Origin: Streptomyces noursei
GTDB lineage: Bacteria; Actinomycetota; Actinomycetes; Streptomycetales; Streptomycetaceae
NCBI RefSeq assembly: GCF_016917755.1
Contig: NZ_CP070326.1
Location: 2,356,001 to 2,420,000 of the forward strand
Length of the DNA: 64,000 nt
Direction of reading: 5' to 3'
Of this stretch, positions 8,617 through 16,107 are shown one piece after another; within the stretch, counting starts at the first letter, position 1, and every line of letters begins with the position of its first letter. The position numbers and the translations under genes were made by a program. Below the pieces are notes generated by a model that was given only the letters and a program-made list of their open reading frames with translations, was not told the DNA's origin and made no database searches.

Positions 8617-9477
8617 TCAGCTGGGCGGCGCCATCCTGCGGAATGCCACGACAGGAATCTCGAACTGTGCCTCGATCTTCGCGGCGTCCTTGTCCCTGCC
8701 GGCTTGCCGCAGTATGCCGACGGCCTGCTCCACGATCCTGCCGAGTCTGATGACCTCGGCACGCAGGACGCGGAGTTCGGCGTACGCCTCGACAGCTGGG
8801 GCACCACACCACTGCCGAACGAGATCGCGTGCAGGCTTGTACTCCCTGTCGACCTGGGCACAGACCTCGGGACTGAAATGATGTCCCTCCCGTTTGCCCG
8901 GCCCCGGAGTATATGAACCGTAGATCGCTTCCCGTTGGGCCCGTTGCTCCTCACGTTCCACGTCTGCCATGACGCGGTCCGTGTGCAGGGTGGCGCCCTT
9001 ACGGGCGCACGCCAGCGTTACTGCCCATGGCGCTTCCGCACTCCTGTCGTCACGAACCACCGTCAGCGCATCACCGGTGAAGAAGCCTGTGCTCTCCCCC
9101 AGCGCCTCGGCGAACGCATTAACGTCCTCCACGTACAACACGCCGTCGTCGTGCCGCGAATAGCCGACGCTCGCCAGTTCGTCCCAGGGGCAGGACTCGA
9201 AGACGATGTTCGCCGCACGCCGTTCGGGGGCGTCACCTGGTGGTGTGGCGGCTCTCAGCTCTTTCCAGCGGCGTTCTTCCGCGAGCCACCGATCGGCCTG
9301 GTCCCACGGAACGTGCAGTTGCGAGCGTGGCACCCAGGCTTCACGCCCTTCCTCCTCGTCCGCGGCGAAGCGAATCTTGATGCGTGGCGGGCGCTTGGTG
9401 CCCAAGCGAAGCACCTCCACCCGAGCCACTGGACCATGCGCCCTCGCGCGATGTGCCCAGAACTCCCCTACGTCCAT
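8617..9477 (-). CDS. Conserved hypothetical protein, first gene of a two-gene operon
   Basis: A soluble, acidic protein of 286 residues with several Trp-rich segments (VPRSQLHVPWDQADRWL, NIVFESCPWDELASVG) and no motif I recognise. The ATG at 9475-9477 is chosen because AGGGGA lies six bases upstream; the GTG at 9492 would lie inside the palindrome described next. The palindrome ends about ten bases before this start, so the operon is probably under tight control. Together with its downstream neighbour it forms a paired unit of unknown role in the island. Confidence 0.75.
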   Translation of the reverse strand: MDVGEFWAHRARAHGPVARVEVLRLGTKRPPRIKIRFAADEEEGREAWVPRSQLHVPWDQADRWLAEERRWKELRAATPPGDAPERRAANIVFESCPWDELASVGYSRHDDGVLYVEDVNAFAEALGESTGFFTGDALTVVRDDRSAEAPWAVTLACARKGATLHTDRVMADVEREEQRAQREAIYGSYTPGPGKREGHHFSPEVCAQVDREYKPARDLVRQWCGAPAVEAYAELRVLRAEVIRLGRIVEQAVGILRQAGRDKDAAKIEAQFEIPVVAFRRMAPPS

Positions 9478-9487
9478 CGGTATTCCC

Positions 9488-9524
9488 CTCACACCGGTAC
9501 CTTCTGTGAAGGTACCGGTGTGAG
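9488..9524 (-). promoter_or_regulatory. Perfect 17-bp-arm palindrome upstream of hypothetical operon
   Basis: The arms CTCACACCGGTACCTTC and GAAGGTACCGGTGTGAG flank a 3-base centre (TGT). Each arm itself contains the palindromes ACCGGT and GGTACC. It lies 10 bases upstream of the ATG at 9477 and overlaps the region where a promoter or ribosome site would be. It is probably a dimer or tetramer operator, though an RNA hairpin that hides the start is possible. Confidence 0.7.
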
Positions 9525-9813
9525 ATCAGTCAGCCGACGAGCGAGCAGTGTGGCAGGCAGAGGGTTCTCCGTTGCCTGCCGGGCACGCCTTACGTCGCTC
9601 CACGGCCTCGCCCCAGTCACGGTGCTACGGCGGAAACGACGTACTCGCGCACTCCGGCAGGAGCAGGTCCCTGGGCGATGCATCCGGCCACTCGATCTCT
9701 CCCGGCTGGAAAGATCCTCCGATCGCTCTGTGCTCGGGGGCGCCCGACTACGGCTTGAGCCGGACGACCGAGCAGATCACCAGCTCACCCCTATTGTTCC
9801 GGGATTCTCCCGA

Positions 9814-10002
9814 TTCCCATGTCCTGGGTCCCCCGCCGGGGATTCAAACCTGCGCAGCGCGAGTCGTTCCGAGCGGTGTGAGCACCTCGTCAGCCCATAC
9901 GTGTCTTCGGCGGATATATCGACATCGTCACGATGAGCGAATCTCCGCAGGTCACAGGGGGTGCGGCACGACCAGCCCTAGTCGTCGGCTCCTGCCGGAA
10001 GC
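9814..10002. repeat. Integration-scar-like repeat, copy 2
   Basis: The blocks CCCATGTCCTGGGTCCCCCG, CTGCGCAGCGC, CGTGTCTTCGG, GCGAATCTCCGCAGGTCACA and GGCACGACCAGCCCT occur in the same order as in copy 1. On the reverse strand CAGGTTTGAATCCCC looks like the T-arm of a tRNA 3' end. The gap 9525-10025 holds this repeat and no gene I can support. Confidence 0.6.
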
Positions 10003-10025
10003 TCACGTGGTCGTGAGCACGCATG

Positions 10026-13000
10026 TCAGAGGCCCTTTACATGATTGCCGACACCAGTCGCCTTCAGGCTGGCAACGTGGTCCCGGTACGCCTCCCCCCT
10101 CGCCCGGGCCCTGGCCGCCCTCATGCGGTCAGAGTGGTCAACGGAGGGGCTATTGACGAGCTGGGTGAGAAGTTGGGCAGCGCGGTCCCGGTACCTCTCC
10201 ACCTCCGCCAGGGCCTCGGCCGCTCGTACGCGGAGGGAGTCGTCGAGGGAGGTGTCGTCGGCGAAGGCAATCAGCCGGTCTGCCCCCGCATCCCAGTACC
10301 CCTCCACCCCCGACAGGTATCTGGCCGCCCCCACGCGGTCGGAGTCGTCGAGGGAGGTGCCGTCGGCGAAGGCAATCAGCCGGTCTGCCCCCGCATCCCA
10401 GTACCCCTCCACCTCCACCAGGGTCCTCGCCGCTCCCACGCGGACGAAGCCGTCGAGGGAGGTGCCGTCGGCGAAGGCGATCAGCCGGTCTGCTCCCACG
10501 ATCCGATGCCCCTCCACCTCCGTCAGGGCGGAGGCCGCCACCACGCGGACGATGTCGTAGATGGAGGTGTTATCGGCGAGCTGGGTGAGAAGTTGGGCAG
10601 CGCGGTCCCCGTACCCCTCCACCCCCGATAGGTCGGTGGCCGCCCCCACGCGGTCCTCGTCGCCGAGGGAGGTGTCATCGGCGAAGACGATCAGCCGGTC
10701 TGCCCCCGCATCCCGGTACCCCTCCATGCCCGACAGGGTCCTGGCCGCCTCCACGCGGTCGGATCCGTCGAGGGATGTGTCGTCGGCGAACTGGGTGAGA
10801 AGTTGGGCAGCGTGGTCCCGGTACCCCTCCACCCCCGCCACGGCTGTGGCCGCCCCCACTCGGTCGTGGCCGTCCAAGCAGGTGTTGTCGGCGAAGGCGA
10901 TCAGCAGGTCTGCCCCCGCGTCCCGGTACCCCTGCACCTCCGCCAGGGCCGCGACCGCTCGCACACGGGCGAAGCCCTCGAAGGAGGTGTCGCTGGCGAG
11001 CTGGGTGAGAAGTTGGGCAGCGTGGTCCCGGTGCCCCTCCACCCCTGCCAGGGCCTCGGCCGCCCCCACACGGGTCAAGCTGAAGAAGGCGCCGTTTCGG
11101 GCGAAAGAGTTGAGTTGTTCCGCAGTCTGCGCGATGGGGAGGTTCGTCCTTAGTTTCACCTGCTGTTCGAGGAAGAAGCAGGCGTGATCTCCTGCCTTGT
11201 GGGCGAGGGCTTCGATCCTGGTCGTGGTCGCGGCTGCGATGTCGTCAGGGGAGGCGAGGAGGCCGTCGAGGAGGAAGCCCAGGTAGGACGGTTCGGTGCC
11301 TGGAACGCGGGGTCTTTGCCCTGGAGGGAACAGCTCGTCGAGGAGTTTGGCGCGTGCCCCTTCGTCGCGTGTGGCGTGGCGGGCCGCGTGGTATTCGAGG
11401 AGGGTCTGGTGTGGGAAGCCTAGGCCGTCGGCGTGGTGGGCCAGCAGACCGGTGTGACGGAGAAGGTCCTCCACGAACGCCTCCCAGCGCTGCGAGCGCA
11501 CCTTGCTGGGGCGGCAGACGGCCTCGTGCGAGGCCAGGGCCTCGGTCACCGGCGCCTGATGGCCGGTAAGCCATTGGTGGGCCAGGTAGTCGACCAGCTC
11601 GGGCAGCCGTTCGTGGATCTGCCGCGCCGCAGCCTCGGCCTCCTGTCGCGCCCGCGGAGTCTGCAGGCCGTTCACGAGGCGCTGGACCGCTGCTTCGTGG
11701 CTCTCGGCGACACGCTTGCTCTGATTACTTTCGTAGAGAAGGTCAGTGAAAGCTTCGTACACCGCGGTACGACCATCGGGCAGCGGGCGTTCAGGTGTGG
11801 CGAGGTAGAGCTGGCAGAGCATGAAAGCCATCAGCGGCGTGCGAGCTAGCTCGACCAGATGGACGTTGCCAAGCGCGCGGGTGAACTGATGAGCGCGGTC
11901 GGTGGCCTCCTGCTGCAGCCATCGGGTGCTGAAGTACTTTTCGATGTAGGTGTGCAGGTCATCGCTCGTAAAGGGCTGCAGTTCGTAGCGCGGCACTGCA
12001 CTGCCGAGGGTGGTGAGTTCGTTCTCGGCTAGTGGGCGGGTTGCCACGACGCAGCGGTATAGCGGTGGGTCTTGCATGACGGCGTTGGTCAGTTTCTGCA
12101 AAACGGCGCGACGCTCCTCGGCATTGGGGAGCTCGTCGAGACCATCGACGAGCACCTGCCAGTAAGCGCCGGCGCATGGCCGCTGAAGGAAGCGGTCCCT
12201 GGCCAGTTCCGGGTGCCGCCCGTACCGGGAGAGCTTTCTGGTGGCGGCGGCGAGCGCATCAGGGACCTGTGTCCCCTCCCCGACCAGGCCGCGTGCACTC
12301 ACCCATATCGGGACTGTCGCAGAGGACTTACCAGCGCTCTGTGTGTTGCTGATCCATTCACCTGCTGCATCGCGCAGGTGAATGCGAAGCAGCGTGGACT
12401 TGCCAGCTCCCGGGCCTGCGATGAGCATGCACAAGCGATCCGGTCTCCGGAAAGCCGCTTCTGCCGGCTCGGCCGCGGGGCCGTTGCCGTGCTCAGCGTC
12501 CGCGTCGTCAACCGCAAGGCGGCTGCGTTGGCGCACGTGGACCTCAGCCAGGGACGGTGGTGGGCCTATCTGGCCGTGGATGCCGGGATACGGGTGCGGA
12601 TCGGCGGCCTTCCGGGCAGCTTCAAGGTAGCCGCGCACCTCCTCGTCCAGACTGGTCCCGCGCTGGGCCTCCTCATAGAGCCATTTCCAGTGGCGGCGGA
12701 GCTTGTCCTCAGAGGTTTTGTCGCGGAGTTGGCCGGTCCAACGCAGCATCACTTCGACCACAGACCACAGGGCCTCAAAGCTCTGCGGCACGCTGGGCTC
12801 CTTCGAGCCGGGCTGCTTGGGGAGCCAACCGTTGAGCGTCTTCGGGGACAGGTCCTCGCCGCCTTTCCCACGTGGCCAGGGCTCGTCTTTGGGGCGGCCA
12901 GCGGCGGTCCGCCGGCGCCTGTTGGCCTCGTCGACCACGGCCTTCTGGGACTTCCCCGGCCCACGCAACTCGGCGAGAAGCTCACCCAGTTGCGCCGCCA

Positions 13001-13037
13001 GGGCTTGCCGGCCCGCGGTCTCTTCCCTGACGCTCAC
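10026..13037 (-). CDS. NACHT-type STAND NTPase with ten 35-residue repeats
   Basis: About 1003 residues from the GTG at 13035-13037, chosen because AAGGGG lies five bases upstream; the frame is open further up but without coding character. Residues 10-105 resemble a helix-turn-helix-like N-terminal module (LSPKTLNGWLPKQ). The NACHT ATPase has Walker A IAGPGAGKST (about 206-215) and Walker B VLVDGLDELP (about 295-304), then ARTPLMAFMLCQLY and FPHQTLLEYHAARH typical of NACHT helical domains. The last 350 residues are ten tandem 35-residue repeats. Bacterial NACHT proteins with C-terminal repeats include phage-defence NLR relatives, so this is a likely second defence sensor of the island. The ligand is unknown. 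Confidence 0.88.
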   Translation of the reverse strand: MSVREETAGRQALAAQLGELLAELRGPGKSQKAVVDEANRRRRTAAGRPKDEPWPRGKGGEDLSPKTLNGWLPKQPGSKEPSVPQSFEALWSVVEVMLRWTGQLRDKTSEDKLRRHWKWLYEEAQRGTSLDEEVRGYLEAARKAADPHPYPGIHGQIGPPPSLAEVHVRQRSRLAVDDADAEHGNGPAAEPAEAAFRRPDRLCMLIAGPGAGKSTLLRIHLRDAAGEWISNTQSAGKSSATVPIWVSARGLVGEGTQVPDALAAATRKLSRYGRHPELARDRFLQRPCAGAYWQVLVDGLDELPNAEERRAVLQKLTNAVMQDPPLYRCVVATRPLAENELTTLGSAVPRYELQPFTSDDLHTYIEKYFSTRWLQQEATDRAHQFTRALGNVHLVELARTPLMAFMLCQLYLATPERPLPDGRTAVYEAFTDLLYESNQSKRVAESHEAAVQRLVNGLQTPRARQEAEAAARQIHERLPELVDYLAHQWLTGHQAPVTEALASHEAVCRPSKVRSQRWEAFVEDLLRHTGLLAHHADGLGFPHQTLLEYHAARHATRDEGARAKLLDELFPPGQRPRVPGTEPSYLGFLLDGLLASPDDIAAATTTRIEALAHKAGDHACFFLEQQVKLRTNLPIAQTAEQLNSFARNGAFFSLTRVGAAEALAGVEGHRDHAAQLLTQLASDTSFEGFARVRAVAALAEVQGYRDAGADLLIAFADNTCLDGHDRVGAATAVAGVEGYRDHAAQLLTQFADDTSLDGSDRVEAARTLSGMEGYRDAGADRLIVFADDTSLGDEDRVGAATDLSGVEGYGDRAAQLLTQLADNTSIYDIVRVVAASALTEVEGHRIVGADRLIAFADGTSLDGFVRVGAARTLVEVEGYWDAGADRLIAFADGTSLDDSDRVGAARYLSGVEGYWDAGADRLIAFADDTSLDDSLRVRAAEALAEVERYRDRAAQLLTQLVNSPSVDHSDRMRAARARARGEAYRDHVASLKATGVGNHVKGL
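10047..11096 (-). repeat. Ten 105-bp tandem repeats inside the NACHT gene
   Basis: Each unit encodes 35 residues with the pattern DTSLDxxDRVGAAxxLxxVE and then GYxDxxAxxL. Two versions occur: one ends DHAAQLLTQLA, the other DAGADRLIAFAD. Units 7 and 8 are almost identical also at DNA level, pointing to recent duplication. The array is the likely ligand-sensing solenoid and a site of rapid change in repeat number. Confidence 0.85.
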
Positions 13038-13235
13038 GGCCTCCCCTTTCCCTCTTCCGCGTTGATCCCATCCGACGCGATCCGGCGACCAGGACCGGAC
13101 AGCTCTGTGACCTGGTAGCTTGCGGCCAAAAATCCGGCGATCCGGAATCCATAGCCGTGCCCTTGGGAGTGTGGCGACAGTGCTCGTGTCCGCCTCGTCC
13201 CGGGGCGGTCGAGACGTCTTGGGGAAGGACCACAC

Positions 13236-13400
13236 ATGGATATCCGGTGGGCAACGATGCTCCTGGCCGGGCTCTCAATCCTTGCGATCACCGCGGTGAC
13301 CATCACCGGCCTGGCGCTTAAAGACACCGCGTCACAGGACCGCGCCGGCATCCTGCGCGCCGTCGCGGAACTCGTGCGGGAACTGCGTCGGCGCCAATGA
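13236..13400 (+). CDS. Small single-pass membrane peptide, divergent from NACHT gene
   Basis: A 54-residue frame from ATG 13236 to TGA 13398-13400, preceded by GGGGAAGGA seven bases upstream. Residues 5-27 (WATMLLAGLSILAITAVTIT) form one hydrophobic segment. The tail is charged and amphipathic, ending AELVRELRRRQ. The start is about 200 bases from the NACHT start on the other strand, so the two genes share a promoter region. It could be a membrane-anchored partner, inhibitor or toxin-like peptide of the NACHT protein; that is inference from position only. Confidence 0.6.
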   Translation: MDIRWATMLLAGLSILAITAVTITGLALKDTASQDRAGILRAVAELVRELRRRQ

Positions 13401-13425
13401 CAGCCACGCCCGGCCACCCATCGCC

Positions 13426-13614
13426 TCACAGCCTTCGGCCCGACTCGCTGGGCAGAAGGCACAGCGGAGCCAAGGTCGAGCCATACAAGGCGTCGTACTT
13501 CAGCAACACGAAAGCTGACGCGCATCCCGCCCCGTTCCTCACGACGAGCTCCAGCCCATCATCGAACACCGCCCGGTGCTCGGCTAACTCGTCCATGCCA
13601 CCTGCTGCCGCCAT
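13426..13614 (-). CDS. Small hypothetical protein
   Basis: A 62-residue frame with protein-like content (MDELAEHRAVFDDGLELVVR, then FVLLKYDALYGSTLAPLCLL). The second Met (13594-13596) may be the true start. No family is recognised. It converges on the small membrane peptide at 13236-13400, with 25 bases between the stop codons. The rest of 13615-14292 holds repeat copy 3 and no supported gene. Confidence 0.4.
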   Translation of the reverse strand: MAAAGGMDELAEHRAVFDDGLELVVRNGAGCASAFVLLKYDALYGSTLAPLCLLPSESGRRL

Positions 13615-13889
13615 GACCTGACATCATGCCGGACAGGCCCAGGCCAGAGCGGCCGAACGAACAAGATCCCCCGCATTTGGGATACCCCAGCGGTCGAAGT
13701 ACCCGGGCGCCGGGAGGGAGCGCCTGTGGGCCTCGCCCGGAGGCCGCCGTGTCACCTTGGCAGCAACGCCGAGTGGAGGCCCCTCCTCAGCCAATCCGGG
13801 AGTAGTTGATCTTGCTTGCGAGAGACCTGCGCGAGAGTTCGGCGCTCCAGCAGAGAAACCCCAGGTCAGGCAGCATCTCCCCGTGGCCT

Positions 13890-13930
13890 CCGGAGCCGTG
13901 TGCGCAGGTTCGAATCCCGCCAAGGGGCCG
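13890..13930 (+). other. tRNA 3'-half-like relic
   Basis: GTGTGCGCAGGTTCGAATCC followed by CGCC resembles the T-arm of a tRNA, with the GGTTCGAATCC loop. The stem is imperfect and I could not fold a complete tRNA from the sequence before it. Such 3' fragments are typical of sites where elements integrated into tRNA genes. Confidence 0.3.
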
Positions 13931-13970
13931 TGCCGGTGCTGGGCAAACCAGTTCAGAGAACCGCGATCCC

Positions 13971-14104
13971 CACGTCATCCGACACGCGTCTTCGGCTTCG
14001 GTAGACGTACCAACATCGTCACAATGAGCGAATCTCCGCGGTTGACCACGGGCACGGCATGACCAGCCCTCGTTTGCGGCTCCCGCCAGGGACTCAAACC
14101 TGCG
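13971..14104. repeat. Integration-scar-like repeat, copy 3 (diverged)
   Basis: CGCGTCTTCGG, CATCGTCACAATGAGCGAA, TCTCCGCGG and GGCACGGCATGACCAGCCCT follow the order of copies 1 and 2, then CTCCCGCCAGGGACTCAAAC. It lies directly before the end of the serine recombinase gene. Copy 3 is the most diverged, which suggests that the scars are of different ages. Confidence 0.5.
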
Positions 14105-14292
14105 GCCAAGCCCTGCGTCGCCACCGCCGCTCCCCCACCGCAAGACCGCTGGCTGCTGCCCGCTGCCCCTCACCCGTCGCGCCCCTGCCGAGATTGAAAG
14201 GCAGCACCTCGAAGACGTAGACGACAGAGTGGTAAGTGCGGCAGGCCAGGACGTACCGCTCGGGGCAGCGGTAGGAAGGTTTCCGAAGAGGA

Positions 14293-15885
14293 TCAGGCGG
14301 TGGATTCTTCTGCAGCGATCTCGCCGAGCCGGATCGCGGTGGTACGACTCGCTCCCAGGGCGAACGAGAAGCGGGACTCATCCGGCCTGTGCCTGCCGCC
14401 TTTGCGGCCAGGCTTGACGACGACGCGCGCACCGGCGTCCAGGAGCATGCGGCGACGGCCGACTACGTCCTGCCGGCGCCACTCGTCCGCGTAAGTCTTA
14501 CCCGTCCGGACCACGTGCTCCTGCGGTGGGCGAGCGGGGGTGGCTTCCAGGTCGGCCAGCCGTGCTTCAAGGGCGTCCGCCGTCGACTGCCAGATCCGGC
14601 GGCCGGCGTCCGAACGGAATCGCTCTGCCTCAGACATGTGCGCTTCGAGTTCCGTAGTCACCTCGGCGAGTTCCGGTCCGGGGTCGTAGCCGGGGATCGT
14701 CTTCACCTCCACCAGTTCCCAAGAACCCACACGTGCGAGGAATTCCTCCTTGACGTACTCCTCCAGCCATTCCGCCTTGATGTTGGCCGTCGCGGAGCAG
14801 GTCCGCCCATCGGCGAAGGGGCGGCAACCGTAGATGTTGGGACGCTTTCCGCTGGCGCGTGCGTAGTAGAGGCGGCCTCCGCAGCTGTCGCAGAAGGCGA
14901 CCCGGAGGAGCAGCGCGTTGGTGTCCTTCCTGGTCCGTGGCCTCGTTGCTCGTGCGTTCAGCAGTGAGCCGATGTAGTCGTACTCTTCACGGTTCAGCAG
15001 GGGCTGATCCGTTGCCACGATGGGTTGCCCCGCCGCGTTACGGACTGGAGTGCCTTTGTGCACTTTATGGCCGAGCAGCGTCGGCGAGGTGAGGAGCGCC
15101 TTGATGGCGGAGGCACCCCATCGGAAGCGCTCGACCTCAGTTCCGGCGTCGTAGTGACGCCCACCTGTTTTGCCACCGGTGGACCGCCCTCGTTTGAGTG
15201 CCCAGTGGTCACGGGGCGACGGAACGCCTTCCTCGTTCAAGGCCACTGCGATCGCCGAAACGGCGGTTCCGTCGACAAGTTCCCGAATGATGCGTTCGAT
15301 CACCGTGACGGCTTCTGGATCGGGCGCGAGTGTGTAGCCGCCGCCTTCGGGCATGGGCACGGGTTCGTACCCATACGGAGGCCGCGCACCGCGCCAGCGC
15401 AGAGGCATCAGGCGGAGCGCGGCGGTGGCGCTGGTGACCCGCTCCTTGATGGCCTGCGCCTCCATCTGCGCCGCGAATGCAAGGAGGGTGACCAGCAGCT
15501 CCGACATGATGTCCAGCGGATTGCGGAAATCCAGGACCAGCCGGCCGCCGGGCCCCTCGGCGAAGACGAGCATCTTGCGGTGGTCCCGGGCCCACTTCGC
15601 GAGCGCGTGCATATCCGCCATGGAGCGGACGGCGCGGTCAAGGCGCCACCACAGGATGGCGTCGTAGCTGGCTGGATCGGCCAGCCATGCGCCCAGCTGG
15701 GGGCGCTCGAAAGGGGTGGTCTTCGAGGCGGAGACATCAAGGTCCTCCGCCTCACCGATGATCTCTGCACCGATGCCCCGGGCAGACTCTTCATTGGCTG
15801 TCCGCTGTCGCCCTGGGGAGGTTGTTTCGTCCGTCCTCACGCTGAGGCGGATCGCCGAGAGCGCGTTGATGCCATATGTAGCCAT
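14293..15885 (-). CDS. Large serine recombinase (site-specific integrase)
   Basis: A protein of 530 residues. The N-terminal resolvase domain (1-150) has the catalytic serine in AIRLSVRTDETTSPGRQ (Ser15) and the arginine segment WWRLDRAVRSMADM. A recombinase domain (about 170-300) contains RPPYGYEPVPMPEGG. A zinc ribbon (about 335-375) has CDSCGG and a later Cys pair. The C-terminal part contains a coiled-coil stretch (about 400-460). This order is that of phage/ICE large serine integrases, which join attP and attB. The gene points into the island, and its 5' end lies about 20 bases from a truncated VOC gene, the usual position beside attR or attL. It probably moved this island or its last layer. 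Confidence 0.93.
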   Translation of the reverse strand: MATYGINALSAIRLSVRTDETTSPGRQRTANEESARGIGAEIIGEAEDLDVSASKTTPFERPQLGAWLADPASYDAILWWRLDRAVRSMADMHALAKWARDHRKMLVFAEGPGGRLVLDFRNPLDIMSELLVTLLAFAAQMEAQAIKERVTSATAALRLMPLRWRGARPPYGYEPVPMPEGGGYTLAPDPEAVTVIERIIRELVDGTAVSAIAVALNEEGVPSPRDHWALKRGRSTGGKTGGRHYDAGTEVERFRWGASAIKALLTSPTLLGHKVHKGTPVRNAAGQPIVATDQPLLNREEYDYIGSLLNARATRPRTRKDTNALLLRVAFCDSCGGRLYYARASGKRPNIYGCRPFADGRTCSATANIKAEWLEEYVKEEFLARVGSWELVEVKTIPGYDPGPELAEVTTELEAHMSEAERFRSDAGRRIWQSTADALEARLADLEATPARPPQEHVVRTGKTYADEWRRQDVVGRRRMLLDAGARVVVKPGRKGGRHRPDESRFSFALGASRTTAIRLGEIAAEESTA

Positions 15886-15904
15886 ACGCCTACTATGTCC
15901 TTAA

Positions 15905-15996
15905 TTACTGCTTCCCTTCGGTTCGGAGACCCGGACGGGCACCGGATCGTGGTGACCGAGGTCCCCGCCGACCATCCGCTGCGCTACCGGCCCTGA
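15905..15996 (+). pseudogene. 3' fragment of a VOC/glyoxalase-family gene at island edge
   Basis: The frame ACT GCT TCC CTT CGG TTC encodes SLRFGDPDGHRIVVTEVPAD and ends HPLRYRP before TGA 15994-15996. DPDGH-I-V is the C-terminal signature of VOC metalloenzymes (glyoxalase/dioxygenase superfamily). Nothing upstream encodes the rest; instead the recombinase gene begins on the other strand. This is best explained by insertion of the element into the VOC gene, with the 5' part beyond the left edge of the window. Confidence 0.65.
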
Positions 15997-16043
15997 CCCG
16001 GCGGACCGGCCCGCGTCCGGTGGCGCGGGCCGGAGTGCGTCCG

Positions 16044-16062
16044 GTGCAACTCTGGGTTGCAC
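16044..16062 (+). promoter_or_regulatory. Inverted repeat before the FAD monooxygenase
   Basis: GTGCAAC and GTTGCAC flank a 5-base centre, 45 bases before the monooxygenase start. TTGCA-type inverted repeats are common operators for MarR- or TetR-family repressors. No such regulator is encoded next to it in this window. Confidence 0.5.
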
Positions 16063-16107
16063 AACGGTCACTGGTGGTGGGTCCCCGCGGTCGCTAGCGT
16101 CGCGGGT

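Noticed and set aside
10047..11096. CRISPR-like periodic repeat
   Set aside because: The 105-base period codes for 35-residue protein repeats in frame; units adjoin without unique spacers.
13820..13940. Complete tRNA gene before repeat copy 3
   Set aside because: Only a T-arm-like part can be seen; no acceptor, D-arm or anticodon arm could be folded, so only a relic is reported.
14094..14432. Minus-strand frame overlapping the recombinase end (CPERYVLACRTYHSVVYVF)
   Set aside because: One stretch looks protein-like, but most of the frame overlaps the recombinase and the repeat; evidence is too thin for a gene.
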